A stretch of 60,000 bases of DNA from Cryptomeria japonica (GCF_030272615.1 NC_081414.1:824431396-824491395), one strand, 5' to 3'; shown: positions 31,070 to 43,297, numbered from the stretch's first letter. Notes: a model not told the origin generated them from the letters alone. A program made the numbers and translations.

Positions 31070-32582
31070 GTCCAGCCTCTCTTTCTAGTTCAAGCACTAT
31101 TATACCCAAGCAAGAGAAGCTCAAGATGAAAATAGCAAAGGAAGGTCCTGGGGAGTACAATCTAAGCCAACTCTTTTGTGTTAGACAAATGCCCACTTCT
31201 CCAAGAACTCATGGTAAACCACAACAGGTACTTATACACTAGCAATCACACCAGCATGCACTTTGACGCCTTTCATCCTTGGAAAGAGTCAAGAAGAAGA
31301 GACCAGAGATTAGGACTTAGCAGAATGGATCTATAAAGATCCTATTACCATGGACCTCCCACAAGCTAAGCTTCCCACAAATCAATATGGAAAGGGCCTG
31401 CTCATTATACAAAGAATGGGTTATGATGGTCAAAGTGCTTTGGGACTTTGCAAACAAGGCAGACATGAGCCACTGCCGACAAAAATTAAGCCTAAAGATA
31501 ACACAGGCTTAGGCTTTCAAAAATAGATCTTTCCTAAACTCAGATTCAAAGGGAAACCCAGCAAACTGCTTTATCAACCTATTACAAAGAGGTCACATTT
31601 GATTGTCAAAGTAGCACCACCCATCACTCCACCAGTTAAAACAACAACCCCATCAGCATCAACAATAACACCAACAGTACCATTAGCAGCAGCCACTATA
31701 TCCGAATTCCTAGTAGTATCTACAACACTGACAATTCCAGCAGAATCTACAACACCAATACTTCCTGTATCAGATTCATTGATCCCCATAATTCTTCCTG
31801 CAGCACCGATCATTACATCTACAAAGATACATCAGCTGATCACAGCTGTAGTATTTTACTCGAACACCATCCTAGAATGTTATAGCAACTGGATCCTGGA
31901 TAGTGATTCAGAAACTGACTCACATGAGTGGGAATTTGATTTAGTGCAGCTTAACACTTTAGATGAGGATGACACATCACTACCTCCACAACACAAAGAC
32001 ATCCCTATTTATGGAGAAGCACATATAAAGACTTCTTGTGTTCCTGAGCTGGAAACTTCTTCCACAGACCCTACATCTCATCCTACGCCTGATTCTAACA
32101 GGGAGAGTACCATCAATGACCTTCACCATAACGTCTTAACCCTCACTGATACATCTAATGAACTTAACCTAATCGATGAGATAATGCCCATTATCTATCC
32201 TGAACTCATCGAATGGAACCAACCTAATCCCCCATGTCTTGACCACTTCCAAAATGATGAGGCAATCATTGACTTCTTGGAATTATGGGATAACCTACCA
32301 AGAGGGGATCATAAAGCTGGATTCGCCATAGAACTTAATAGCGCAACATACTTTGGGGCAAATGCCAAACCTTTCAGCTGCAAAAATATAACAATAAAAC
32401 ATGGATCTTCCAGTGAAAACCACACTGTGGCACTGTTTGATCCCACAAAAGTAAAAAGAAAGAGCGAATCCAAGGGTGAAAACCTCTCTAAGGCGCCTAA
32501 GGATGAAAGGTTTGACATTTTCTCCTCTAGTACACAGCAAGAATGATCAACTATTCTGATCGAGGAAACCAAAGAATACAAC
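31070..32582 (+). pseudogene. D linker with G-patch domain
   Basis: Between protease and RT. A clear G-patch lies at 31380-31520: YGKGLLIIQRMGYDGQSALG then HEPLPTKIKPKDNTGLGF, with the expected spaced glycines, the aromatic and the closing GLGF. A stop at 31524 follows. The same frame continues as a Pro/Thr/Ser/Ala-rich stretch (31599-31830) and then an acidic region with WNQPNPPCLDHF and ELNSATYFGANAKPF, ending at a TGA (32544) before RT. G-patch domains next to protease are known from some retroviruses and some plant gypsy elements, where they bind nucleic acid. The whole section is in frame with RT downstream. Confidence 0.7.
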
Positions 32583-33596
32583 ATGGGGACTCCTAAAATT
32601 CCTCACCACATACATCTGGCATCTCTTTTGACTCTAGAGGAGCATCCCAAGTTTGTTGAATTCTTCAAGAAATGCCAAATCAACTTTCCATGGTCATATG
32701 CAGACATGCCTGGTCTTGATCCGGATTTAGTCATGCATAACCTCATAGTACTAGAAGGAGCTAAGCCTGTCAAGCAGAAGCTTCGTAAGATGCATCCCCA
32801 GATTGCAATACTCGTCAAAGCAGAACTTAAGAAACTTCTGGATATTGGTTTCATAAGACCAATTGATTATGCCGATTGGATCTCCAATATTGTGCCTGTC
32901 AGTAAACCAAATGGGGGCATCTGTATCTGCACTGACTTCAGAGATCTGAACAAAGCATGTCCTAAGGATGACTTCCCCCTACCCAACATTGACATCATAA
33001 TGGACCTAACAGCAGGACATGCCATGCTTTCACTCATGAATGGCTTTTCCGGATACAATCAGATAAAAATTGCACCAAAGGATCAGCATAAGATGACTTT
33101 CACATGTCCATGGGGAACATACTGCTGGAATGTAATGCCTTTTGGTCTCAAGAATGTAGGAGCGACCTATCAAAGGGCAATGACCACTATCTTCCATGAT
33201 ATGATGCATACCATAATGGAAGATTATGTTGATGACTTGCTAGCAAAATCACTCACAAGAGAAGGTCATCTAGAAATAATGGAGAAAATCTTTGATAGAC
33301 TAGAACAATATCATGTTCAACTCAACCCAAAGAAATGTGACTTTGGAGTAACCTCAGGGAAGCTTCTAGGATACATTGTCTCCAGCAAAGGCATTGAGGT
33401 TGACCCAGCAAAGGGCAAAGCAATCATGGACATGCCACCTCTAAAGAACATCAATCAACTAAGGACATTACAAGGGCAGCTACAGTCGATCCAAAGATTC
33501 ATTGCACAACTGGCAGATAAGTGCCATCCTTTTACACATCTGTTACATAAGAACATCCGCTTTCAATGGGATACTAGATGCCAGCAAGCATTCTAG
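32583..33596 (+). pseudogene. D reverse transcriptase
   Basis: 337 codons with the full Ty3/gypsy RT motif series: KLRKMHPQIAILVKAEL, IVPVSKPNGGICICTDFRDL with the first catalytic Asp, LMNGFSGYNQIKIAP, FTCPWGTYCWNVMPFGLKN and IMEDYVDDLLAKS at about 33215-33250 with the YVDD pair. The thumb and connection region follows (HVQLNPKKCDFGV, LLGYIVSSKGIEVDP). The catalytic residues appear intact. The ORF ends at a TAG (33594) where related proteins have an acidic residue, and continues in the same frame. Confidence 0.9.
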
Positions 33597-34658
33597 ATGC
33601 TTAAAGACTATCTCATGAATGCACCATTGTTGATCCCACTAGATCTGAGTAAGCCTCTATTGCTCTATATTTTAGCTACTGCTACAGCATTGGGAGTACT
33701 ATTGGCTCAACACAATGCAGAAGGGAAAGAGTGTGCTATATACTACATCTCTCGCACACTGGTTGGCTATGAACTCAACTACACACCTATTGAGCGAGCT
33801 TGCCTAGCAGTAATCTTGGCAGCAACAAAACTGAGGCACTATCTATTGACACATAAGGTTCAACTCATTGCTAAGATTGATCCACTAAAGTACTTACTTA
33901 GCAAAGCAGCATTGACTGGCCGCTTGGCCAAATGGGTGATGATTCTAAGTGAATTCAACATTGAGTATGTGGACCGTAAAGCTATCAAAGGGCAAGTTAT
34001 TGCAAATCAGTTGGCCGATGCACCACTCATAGGCGATCATCCTCTCATTTCCAATTTTTTGGATGAAGAGCTATTCATGATCACAGAAACACAACCATGG
34101 AAGCTATACTTTGATGGTTCATACACTAGACCTGGCTCAAGGGTAGGCATTCTCTTTATCACCCCTCAAGGTGACAGCATCCCGAAGTCTTGCAGGCTCA
34201 CATTTCCATGCACAAACAACATAGCAGAATATGAGGCCTTGATCATGGGACTTAGACTCACCATACAATGGAAATTAAAAGAGTTACAGATATATGGTGA
34301 CTCCCAACTGGTTATCCAACAAGTCACAGATGAATATCAGACCAAGGATGATAAATTCATGCCATACACACAAATGGTGGACAGTTTAAAAGCATCATTT
34401 ACTACTATCACATTTGAGCAGATACCCAGAGATCATAATCGAGCCGTTGATGCTATGGCTACCATCGCATCTCTCCTAGATCTTCCACAGAATTCAACAC
34501 GCTATGAGTTCTTGGTAGAACAGCTTTGGATTCCTGCTTATGATATCCCCGAATCCAAGATGATATGTCACCTTGTCGGTTTTGAATCCCCATGGTATGG
34601 TGAGTTTTACACCTACCTCCGCGATTACATACTTCCTCCTAACCAATCGAATAACTAA
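33597..34658 (+). pseudogene. D tandem RNase H domains
   Basis: 353 codons holding two RNase H folds. The first (about residues 15-140) is the standard gypsy domain: ATATALGVLLAQH, IYYISRTLVGYELNYTPIER, LRHYLLTHKVQLI and GRLAKWVMILSEFNIEY; its first Asp position is Ala/Thr here. The second (about residues 165-300) is the additional plant/archaeal-type RNase H: WKLYFDGSYTRPGSRVG with Asp, NNIAEYEALIMGL with Glu, IYGDSQLVIQQV with Asp and RDHNRAVDAMA with Asp, so its catalytic set is complete. This double arrangement is diagnostic for the Tat lineage. A stop at 34656 separates it from integrase. Confidence 0.88.
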
Positions 34659-35849
34659 CGTAAAACCTTCATTCACCAAACCGCTCGATATACCATTATT
34701 ATTGAAACCCTATACCGACACAGTCTTGATGGTACTCTCCTTCAATGTTTGGAACAATGTGAGATAACAAAGGCCTTGGAAGAGGTACATGAAAGAATTT
34801 ATGGAACTCATGCAAGTGGTCCTTCATTAGCTAAGAAACTCATGCGCATTGGATACTATTGGCTGTCCATGGAAAAAGACTCCTACTACTTTGTCAGAAA
34901 ATGCAAGAAATGCCAAGTTCATGGAGACCTGATACATGCACCAAAATAGGAATTGCAACCAATCACAACACTATGGCCTTTTTGTCAATGGGGACTTGAA
35001 CTCGTGGGTAAAATCCATCCATCTTCATCAAATGGCCATAAATTCATTATTACCACCACTGAATATTTCACAAAGTGGATCGAAGTTGTTCCACTTGCCC
35101 AAGTCACCGGCAAGTAGATCGCCTCATTTATCCTCAATTACATCATCTGCCGGTATGGTGTACCCATGTCCATCGTCACAGATAATGGTCTTCCTTTCAA
35201 AAATCAAGATGTTCGTGAACTCTGTGAGAAATTTCACATCCAACACTACTTTTCCACTCCCTATTACCCACAAGGAAATGGTCAGGTCAAAGCATCAAAT
35301 AAAAACATATTGAGAATCCTCAAGAAAATAGTCAATGATGTTGGTCGTGATTGGCATGTTCAACTGAATCCAGCACTATGGGCATATCGAACTAGCATTC
35401 GAACCCCTATAGGCGCAACTCCTTATTCATTGGTTTATGGTGTAGAAGCTATCTTACCTATTAAGGTCGAGATACCATCTCTACGGGTTTCCTTGCATAA
35501 TCCGATAGATGATGAAGCATATAGAGTATCATGTCTTCAAGACTTGGAACTACTTGATGAGAAACGACAAGCTGCATACAATCACCTTAAAGCCTATCAA
35601 TAGTGCATGAGAAGAAGCTATAATCATCGAGTTAGACCTCGTACATTTGTGGTAGGTGATCTTGTTCTTTGAGAGAATCCTCGTAACCAACCAAATAGAG
35701 AACATAAAGGAAAGTTTGAATCAAATTGGCTGGGTCCATATGTTATCACTACTATCTTTGGGTCTGGGGCATATCAGTTGGCTACTTCAGAAGGAGAACC
35801 ACTAGCAGATCCGATCAACAATATGCACCTCAAAAGGTTTTATACCTAA
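34659..35849 (+). pseudogene. D integrase
   Basis: In the same frame as RT/RNase H. The HHCC zinc domain lies at about 34770-34930 (VHERIYGTHASGPSLAKK, then VRKCKKCQVHG). The core is degenerate: the first catalytic Asp is Glu (WGLELVGKI), the second is intact (SIVTDNGLPFKN) and the third, Glu, is Lys (NGQVKASNKN). Stops at about 34947, 35115, 35601 and 35671 break the frame. The C-terminus is a GPY-type module (KFESNWLGPYVITTIF to NNMHLKRFY) with no chromodomain, as expected for Tat. It ends at 35849. Confidence 0.85.
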
Positions 35850-36053
35850 AGATGCACAGAGTATCAAGCTCCCATACATACCAGCAAAAACACCAAAAAC
35901 ATTCTGAAAAATGTCCTGAAGAAAATACAAAAACATCAAAATAGTAAAGAAAAATCATGCATCCAAACGATGAAAAACCACTTCGATGGCACCTTGGGTA
36001 AGTACGATGGTGAAAACCTGGCAAATAGGCACCACTCATAAAGGCTATGGCTC
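35850..36053 (+). other. D non-coding after pol
   Basis: No gene. It has repeats of CAAAAACAcCAAAAACATTCTGAAAA type that recur after S1 at 37450-37600. The last five bases GGCTC (36049-36053) are the target duplication of S1. Confidence 0.5.
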
Positions 36054-37232
36054 TGTAAAGCGGAAAAATCGAACCCTAGTTGTTCTCCCCTCCCCAACTC
36101 CAAGGAGAGAGAAGGGAGAGTCACTAGGGTTGATGGTTTTCACTTAGGGGAGACTTTACATTCAAAAGAGGGGTTGAAACCCACAAGATCCAATCCCACG
36201 CAATGCAAGATTGGATTCTATATGAGTTTCAAGGGTTAAGACATCAAGGATACCCTCTTTTGTAAAGAATGTAGATAGAAAGATTGAACTAGAAATGCAT
36301 GTAAAGCAAGAAAGATTCGCTTATAAATAGAGATAGGGATATGGGATGAAGCTGCGGACCTGGAATTAGCAGTAAAATGTTGAGACGGTGCTGTTCTACA
36401 AATTTGAGCAAAAGTTGACGGGACGATGGCGCCCGGCGTGCACACGGTCCTCCGAAAAATCCGCGAAATGAAGGTGGATCTGTTCGTCTCTGCACAAGGA
36501 TTCCATATCTTCAATTACAGCCGCGTACCTACAACCTACACACAGAAAAGAGAGGACGATTGGGGGGTTAGGGATGAGGGGTTTGCCTTTAGGTCAAACC
36601 CCGGTTTTGGAATTAACCAAGAAATGAGAATGTTGTAAATGTAAATGTTTGTAATGTAAACAAGTACTGATACCTTGTTGTAAGAATGTTTGTATTCTTA
36701 CATGCAAAGGTGTAATGTATGTAGTATGTTGTATGTTGTATGTGATCTCCTCTTCAATGGTTGAATCCTTGTCTTGAATGCAACACTTAGCCTTGAATGG
36801 AGACTTGGAATGCTCAATTGCTTGAAGGAATGTTTGAATGCTTGAATGTTTGAATATCGTTTCCGCCTTTTTTCCATCTACCAAAATGGGAGAGGAAATG
36901 TAGTTTATATACTTGTCAATTAGGGTTGAAAGACTGATTTTTCTGACCTTAGGCCGACCTGGGAAGATTATTTTCCAATTTGCAAACTTAAAGACCCGAT
37001 GTCCACAAGAGACCGGGCCCAAAATAGGGCCAGGGACCAGGGCGCTGGGCGCCATGGTCCCACCTCCCGGGATAGCAGGGTGCAAGGAGGGATCAGGCCA
37101 GGGTGCAGAAAAATGCAGTTTTTGGTGTTATAAACAGGTTTCAGAGTCTCCATTCAGGTTCAACGTTGCGCCGCCATCGTGAAGACCCAAATGCAGTCGA
37201 AATTGCAAGTGTCGCAATTTTAGGATGCTACA
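36054..37232 (-). repeat. S1: solo LTR of the G family in D
   Basis: 1179 bp, plus-strand ends TGTAAAGCGG and GATGCTACA, with a perfect duplication GGCTC at 36049-36053 and 37233-37237. It aligns with the G1 5' LTR and with the G2 LTR pieces. It has a minus-strand TATA box (TATATAAA, 36904-36911) and the GGTCAAACCC-GTTTTGGAATTAACC block. No internal domain is left, so it is the product of LTR-LTR recombination. It is more GC-rich in its right half (36960-37090) than the rest of the window. Confidence 0.93.
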
Positions 37233-37237
37233 GGCTC

Positions 37238-39474
37238 CATTGTCTTTCAAGCTTGTTGCGACCACATTCATTCCATACACACATCCATCCGTCCCAACCA
37301 TGGTTTGTTATTGATCTGCAATAAAGAGATAGTACTTCATGCGTCTTGCATCCCACTTTTTCGTTGTCATGTCTAAACTGGGGGCATTGCCCTTAACCTA
37401 TTGATGGAAGTGGATTTGGCATTATCTTATGATTCGTTGGGTTCTTCATTCAAAACTATCTCACAAAATACCAAAAACATTGGAAAACTATCTCACAAAA
37501 TACCAAAAACATTCAAAACAATCACCAAAATATCCAAAAACATTCAAAAAAATCACAAAAACTAAAAACATCAGAAAACATCGAAAAGCAAACAAAAACA
37601 TGGCAACACATTGTACATACTCATCCGAGCAGATACCAGAACAAACATTGTGCAAAAATAAAAAAGATGATCACTTATCAAATCAACCAAACAATCAACA
37701 TCAACACACAAACTGTCTTAACAAGGATGCATCCTTCCTTACCAAAACAAAGACATGATACCATTTTCTTTGATAAGAAAATTTTGTTTAAGCTATCAAA
37801 TACTTGGTTGATTTGTAGGTTATTCATTCATTTATATATATCAGGTTCCCACACTACTTTGGGATAACCACAAGTGATTAGAGTGGCTGGGATGGTTCCT
37901 AAGCATTGTTTGAATGTCTTCTACAAATTATTTCGATGAAGTTCTGGGGCATGTACTAATGGTGTCTACGTGGGAAGTTCACTAAGTTACATGATCTTAT
38001 GCGAAATACAATCATAGATCAATACGGCTTGTTGACTATAGCATATACCTCGACCATATGAGCATGAACCATTATCGAGGATCCATATTCTTTATTCTTT
38101 ATTCGTCATATATGATGTTTTCTTGCAGGTACAATGCCCTTTCTTTGGTTCCTCCTACCTCATCCAAGCTCGATAATGGTTTATCTCTTACTACGGTATG
38201 AACTTGTCTCAGGATATGATCAACAAAAGATCAAGGAGGACGTTCCAAGTCATGCATGAAAGGAGATAATCCTTGTCTGTTCTGCAAGCAATACTCGGGT
38301 CAACTTGATCCATTCTACCAAGTTGCTTGTATTAACTTTCTATATCAAAATCCATGTAAGGAATACTTACGTCATCTTGAATCATTATGTCAAGTTGCTT
38401 GTATTTTCTTACAACATTTTAAAGCTCAATGATGAAAAATAAAGCACTATGGATCGTCATTCCATCTCATCTGTATATATTGCATTCTGTTGCATTCCAT
38501 CCATCCATACATTCATAAATAACTGCATATCATTCATACATAGTAATGACAACGGATACTCTATTTTCCTTTTCTTCCATAGGAATGCGTCATAGGTCCT
38601 CCATTTCTTCTATCTAAATATCGAACCCCCCCTCACCCTCCCCATCTCGATAATCAACATCACATACCCTACATCATTTCCCATCAACCCAACCAAGCAA
38701 GTTACTCTATCTGCACAGGTACATCAACTCACGCATACCTAGACTATCAACATATACTCTGATCAAGTATCTTCGGGTCTCAACAGGTAATCGATCATGG
38801 CAAACCTAGACTACAACAAGCATTTATCATAATGACCTAGTCTCCACGGGGCTGTTATGATTCACCACAATCATCCATCCCACACACACACACTATCAAT
38901 TGATCAACCAATCAAACACAATCCAATGGACAATTACATCAATTGTCTAAGTCTCAATGAGTATTTTACTTCATATACCTTGACTTCATTGGGTAATTAC
39001 ATCAATTGTCTAAGTCACCATCAGGTCACTTTGATTCACTTACTTAGACTTTATCTTGTCCAAGCAAACAACTGACATCAACTGTCACGCTTTGACTCGA
39101 CCGGGGCAATTTAACCAATTGCACCAGATTGTCCAACCATTTTGATCAATTATATAGCATCATTCAAAAGCACAACACCACATTTGCACCATATCTCCTG
39201 CATAACCTATGGGTACTCACTGGCTTGCCATTTCTCCGTATTCACTCTATTTTCTTCCATTCTTTCACCATTATTGCTAATTTCTTCTATTCTACCTCCC
39301 CTCCACTTCTCGTTCTTTTTCGAGAGATCACCCGATTTTTCAAAAAAATTTGGTCCGTCTCTCGAGGGGGCATACCACCCACTAAATTAACATTTATGGG
39401 GCATATTTCTTCACACCTATTTTTCTTTCTTTGAAACGACGTGATAAAACCGCACCGTCTCAAAGAGAGGCAAA
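37238..39474 (+). other. D 3' non-coding region
   Basis: About 2.2 kb without a supported gene. A run at 37450-37600 repeats CTATCTCACAAAATACCAAAAACATT units. ATTACATCAATTGTCTAAGTC occurs twice (about 38932 and 38996), each partly palindromic (GACAATTACATCAATTGTC). It is otherwise rich in CATC/TCAT. The polypurine tract AAAGAGAGGCAAA is at 39462-39474, next to the 3' LTR. Long non-coding 3' regions are typical of Tat/Ogre elements. Confidence 0.65.
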
Positions 39475-41208
39475 TGTAGTCACATAAATCTGTCCACTTA
39501 ATTAAATGAATATTTAGTATTTATTTGATTATTTAACCATCAATCAATAATTAATTAAATTAAAATATTTAATTAATTCATCTTAACCCTCTTCTCCTAT
39601 TAATTAAACAAATTATTCAATTTATTTGATTTAATTCACTTAACCAAATTCAGACCATTAATTAAATAAATAAAAAATATTTTTTTAATTAAATTGTCTC
39701 TCACATTTAAATAAATTAATATTTATTTAAATCCCCCAAAATCTCATCTCTCACATTTAAATAAATTAACATTTATTTAAATCACCTTTATCCTCCACCC
39801 ACTTGTATTTTCCTACAAATGCAAGTTGCACAACTATTTAAAATAAATCATTTATTTAAATCACCTTTATCCTCCACCCACTTGTATTTTCCTACAAATG
39901 CAAGTTGCACAACTATTTTAAATAAATTATTTATTTAAAATCTTATTTATCCTCACCCACTTGAAACCTTTAATGGTTTCTCTTAAAGTCTTCAAACTTA
40001 ATGGCTTCCTTCTATAGTCTTCTTAAGCCTTTAATGGTTTCCCTTAAAGTCTTCAAACTTAATGGCTTCCCTTAAAGTCTTCTTAAGGCTTTAATGGTTT
40101 CCCTTAAAGTCTTCAAACTTAATGGCTTCTTTCTAGAGTCTTCTTAAGCCTTTAATGGTTTCCCTCAAAGTCTTCAAGCATTTAATGCTTTATCTTCCTT
40201 TTTCTCATTTAAATAAATTAATGTTTATTTGAATATTTACCCAAATGCAAATTACACCATTTAATTGAAATAAATGATTTTATTTTAATTGAAAATCCCA
40301 AAATTCCTCCCACTTGCATTCTCCTACAAAACCCACTTGCAATCCTAGCCCCCTTCTAGATTCTTCTAACCCCTTCCTAATTAGCCTAATCCATCCCCTA
40401 AATATTGTCACATTCCTAAACAACTTGGAGTCACTTCTCAAATCCCTCAAAGTCTTTGAAATGCATTTAAGGCTTTAAGTCTTCAAATGGTTAACCTCTA
40501 AAGTCTTCCAAACCATTAAAGGCTCTTACATAACCATTTATGGTTAACTCACCTTTTACCTTTGGTTAGAGACTTTCCTCTAACTTAACCATCCTTTTGA
40601 CTCATGGGTCTCTTCAAAGCATTTATTTCTTTGACTAGGGTGACCATCATGTCCCCTCCCCTTTTTAATGCTCCTTATCTCTCCTCTCAAGCCTCCTCAT
40701 GGTGACACTTGTCAACATGGGATTGGGTTTCAAGTCTCACATGGATTGAATATCTTTCAATCCTAACCCTTGTTAAGATTGTTCAATCTTAACCCTTCAT
40801 TTCCCCATTTATTCTATAAATAGAACCCTTCTCCTCAAGCAAAGGAGGAAGTATTAGAGTATTGTTGTTATACTGGCATTAGCATAGAACTTTTTTATAG
40901 CATCACTATCTACACTTGCATAGCATTTGTTTATCATATTCAACCATCTTGATTCTCCATATGGCATCCATGGCTAGTGCTAAAAGCTGAGAGCTACACT
41001 CATGTGGAACTTGGAGAGGAGAGGAACAAGGGAGGAGAAACTATGAGCATCTTGATTAGCTATTTTATTCTATGTTTATATGTTTTCTATTTCATGCTTA
41101 ATATCTCTCTTCATATGCCTGTTTAGGATAATCTTTTGTTGCTAACACTAACATTTGTTTCTTGTTCTCTTATGTGTGTTTCCATCAAATAGATTTTCTA
41201 ATCCTGAT
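39475..41208 (+). repeat. D 3' LTR, interrupted near its end by G2
   Basis: Starts TGTAGTCACATAAATC and matches the 5' LTR to CTAATCCT at about 41205. TATA box at 40815-40822. The next bases GATTGTAGTGGGGAAAA resemble the start of the G-family LTR (S1: TGTAAAGCGGAAAA) more than D's TTTTTGCA end, so I place the G2 boundary at 41209. An alternative is that D ends with TTGTA at 41212. Confidence 0.8.
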
Positions 41209-41259
41209 TGTAGTGGGGAAAATTAGGGTTTACACCATTAGATGTATGAAATTCGCTAT
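41209..41259 (-). repeat. G2 3' LTR, fragment 1
   Basis: Short left end of G2's LTR, TGTAGTGGGGAAAATTAGGG and onward, up to the C insertion. GCTAT at 41255-41259 is repeated at 47942-47946. Confidence 0.6.
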
Positions 41260-42299
41260 TGTTAGGTCCCAGAGACAACTGAGAGGGGTGGTGAATCAGT
41301 TGTCTCTAAATTCAAACCAAAACTAACTTAACCAAAACTTAATGCTTAGTACCGGTAAACCAAACTTTATGTTGGTAGATAATTTTATCAGTTAATTGCA
41401 GTACCGGTAAAGTTTAATGCATGAAACAAAGAGACAATAACATCCACAACACATAACACAGATATTTGTACGTGGAAACCCTATAAGGGGAAAAACCACG
41501 ATGGGAAACCTTACCCACAATCAGATGATACTATTGTAGATAGTATGTGTGTACAATATGGAGTCTGCACATGCAAAAAGGCCAGCTGCCTAGAGCTCAT
41601 TACTCAATCACAAAATGGGAGTCGCACTGACTACAATTGGATGGTTAAATCCAATGATATTGTACTGCTCAAGATAGCATCTTCATATGCTGGAGTCAGT
41701 ACTGGTTAAGCTCTGATATGCCTTCTTCAAACCTTCCTTCAATCTTGAATGATGTTTGTGTGTATAGCTCTACTTATATTCACATATACCTTATTACAAT
41801 CCTTTTCCCAATCCTATATCAATCTCACAAATGAGATCTTACATTTATACCATAACCTAAGACCAAATGAGTAGGTCGGCTCACTAAGAGATATTACAAT
41901 AAAATTAATTACAAATGAATCAATATCTGATGCATCATGTCAGCTCAATGCATTTACAATAATAACAAATCATCTTCATGACGTGTCGTGCTAATCTAGA
42001 ATAGATAAGCTTGTCGGTGCATAACCTGGACCTATTTGCCGGTAATAGCAAATATGCAAACCCAATTAAACTATTGAACAAATTACCAAAACAAAGTTTC
42101 CAAACAATATCTTTGACATAACCAAGTAATCTCCAAGTCATTCCAAGTGTCGGTGAACCAAATACCATTGACTGTGCATAAGTCACTAAACATGTCGGTG
42201 AACATAATCAAGAATCTCAAGTGCTGATAAATGTTGACAGGTGTTGACAAGTGTTAACATCAATGACAAAACCATACCAACATATCCAAAATACCAACA
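41260..42299 (-). repeat. C 3' LTR (left copy)
   Basis: 1040 bp. It contains the ACAACTGAGAGGGG-TGGTGAATCAG block at 41275-41300, the ACGTGGAAACCC-AAAAACCACG hairpin motif at 41470-41510 and a minus-strand TATA (TATAAATG, 41843-41850). Confidence 0.92.
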
Positions 42300-42301
42300 A
42301 T

Positions 42302-42311
42302 CTCCCCCTTT
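42302..42311 (-). other. C polypurine tract
   Basis: AAAGGGGGAG on the minus strand, next to the 3' LTR. Flanking arms AATACCAA (42290-42297) and TTGGCATT (42310-42317) pair with one G-T wobble. Similar tracts lie at about 42431-42440 and 42490-42500. Confidence 0.82.
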
Positions 42312-42669
42312 GGCATTGATGGCAACACAAGATGGAAAAACCATCAAAGTGCCAAAACAGAAATGCCAAAAACCAAAAACCAACAACCTCCCAATGAGAT
42401 CATTAACCAGAAATCAAAATACAGAGAGTAATAATCTCTCCCCCAAAAATCTCTCCAAAAGATAATGTGTTTTTCCATAGATATCTCTCCCCCTTTGACA
42501 TCAAATGCCAAAGCAATACAAAAACTAGATTCATAAATCTTATCACAAAATACCAACTTATTACAAAATACCAACTACTCCCCTTGAGAAGTAGCTCTCC
42601 TCATCAAAGTCGGAATAAAATATTTCTCTGTTAATTCTATCGGTTGATGACAAACATCAACTGTCTAAG

Positions 42670-43297
42670 TCTCTACCGGTGGGGGTATAACCCCAAGCTA
42701 CTCTCTGAGATATTCAAAAGTCTCCTTAGGCAAAGGCTTACTAAAAATATCTACAATCTGCTCTTCAGTATTCACATAAACTAATTTTGCCTGTTTTGTT
42801 TCAACATTCTCTTTCAAAAAATTGAATTTGATAGAAACATGTTTAGTCTTTGAGTGAAATACCGGATTCTTAGATATATCAATTGCTACCAAATTATCAC
42901 ATTAAATAGTTATAGGTTTCTTGCATTTTACCTTTATGTCCTTCAACATTTTCTTAATCCATAATACCTGTGTGCAATTAGTTGTTGCTGCAACATATTT
43001 TGATTCTGCTGTTAACAAAGATGTGCAACTTTGTTTCTTACTCAACCAAGAAATTAATCTGCTACCAAGAAAAAATGCTCCATAGGTGGTACTTTTTCTG
43101 TCATCTGCATCGCCTACCCAATTTGCATCTATATATGCACATAAAATAAAGTTTTCATCTCTAGGATACCATAAGCTAAGATTTGTAGTGCCTTGTAGAT
43201 ATCAGAAAATCCTTGTCACTATTGATTCATAATTTTCTTTAGAATTACTTTGAAATCTTGAAACAATACATACTGCATTCATAATATCAGGTCTTGT
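42670..43297 (-). pseudogene. C RNase H
   Basis: Copia RNase H with several stops. ORF 42698-42892 holds the C-terminal half (DISKNPVFHSKTKHVSIKF, then VDIFSKPLPKETFEYL). Upstream, minus-strand translation over 42900-43290 gives AYIDANWVGDADDRKST with the first Asp, SWLSKKQSC and AESKYVAATTNC, where the usual AEAEY Glu region is altered (ESK). A stop precedes the CDN motif at about 42900. Inactive. Confidence 0.75.

Larger units (their letters stand above)
24181..41208 (+). mobile_element. D: Ty3/gypsy element of Tat type
   Basis: Large plus-strand gypsy retrotransposon, close to 16 kb without the solo LTR S1 inside it. Order: LTR, primer site, long leader with a small basic ORF, gag, protease, G-patch, reverse transcriptase, RNase H, second RNase H, integrase, 2.4 kb of non-coding DNA, LTR. 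Two RNase H domains and an integrase with a GPY-like tail but no chromodomain place it in the Tat group (Ogre and relatives). The left flank is TGCTT and no matching duplication follows 41208, which is explained if G2 begins within the last bases of D's 3' LTR, so that D's true right end lies outside the window. The coding frame has many stops. Confidence 0.88.

Noticed and set aside
31574-31813. Valine/glycine-rich minus-strand ORF
   Set aside because: Complement of the Thr/Pro/Ala-rich linker in D's pol frame.
36594-37085. 163-codon minus-strand ORF in S1
   Set aside because: It lies in a solo LTR; the aligned LTRs of G1 and G2 have no matching frame.
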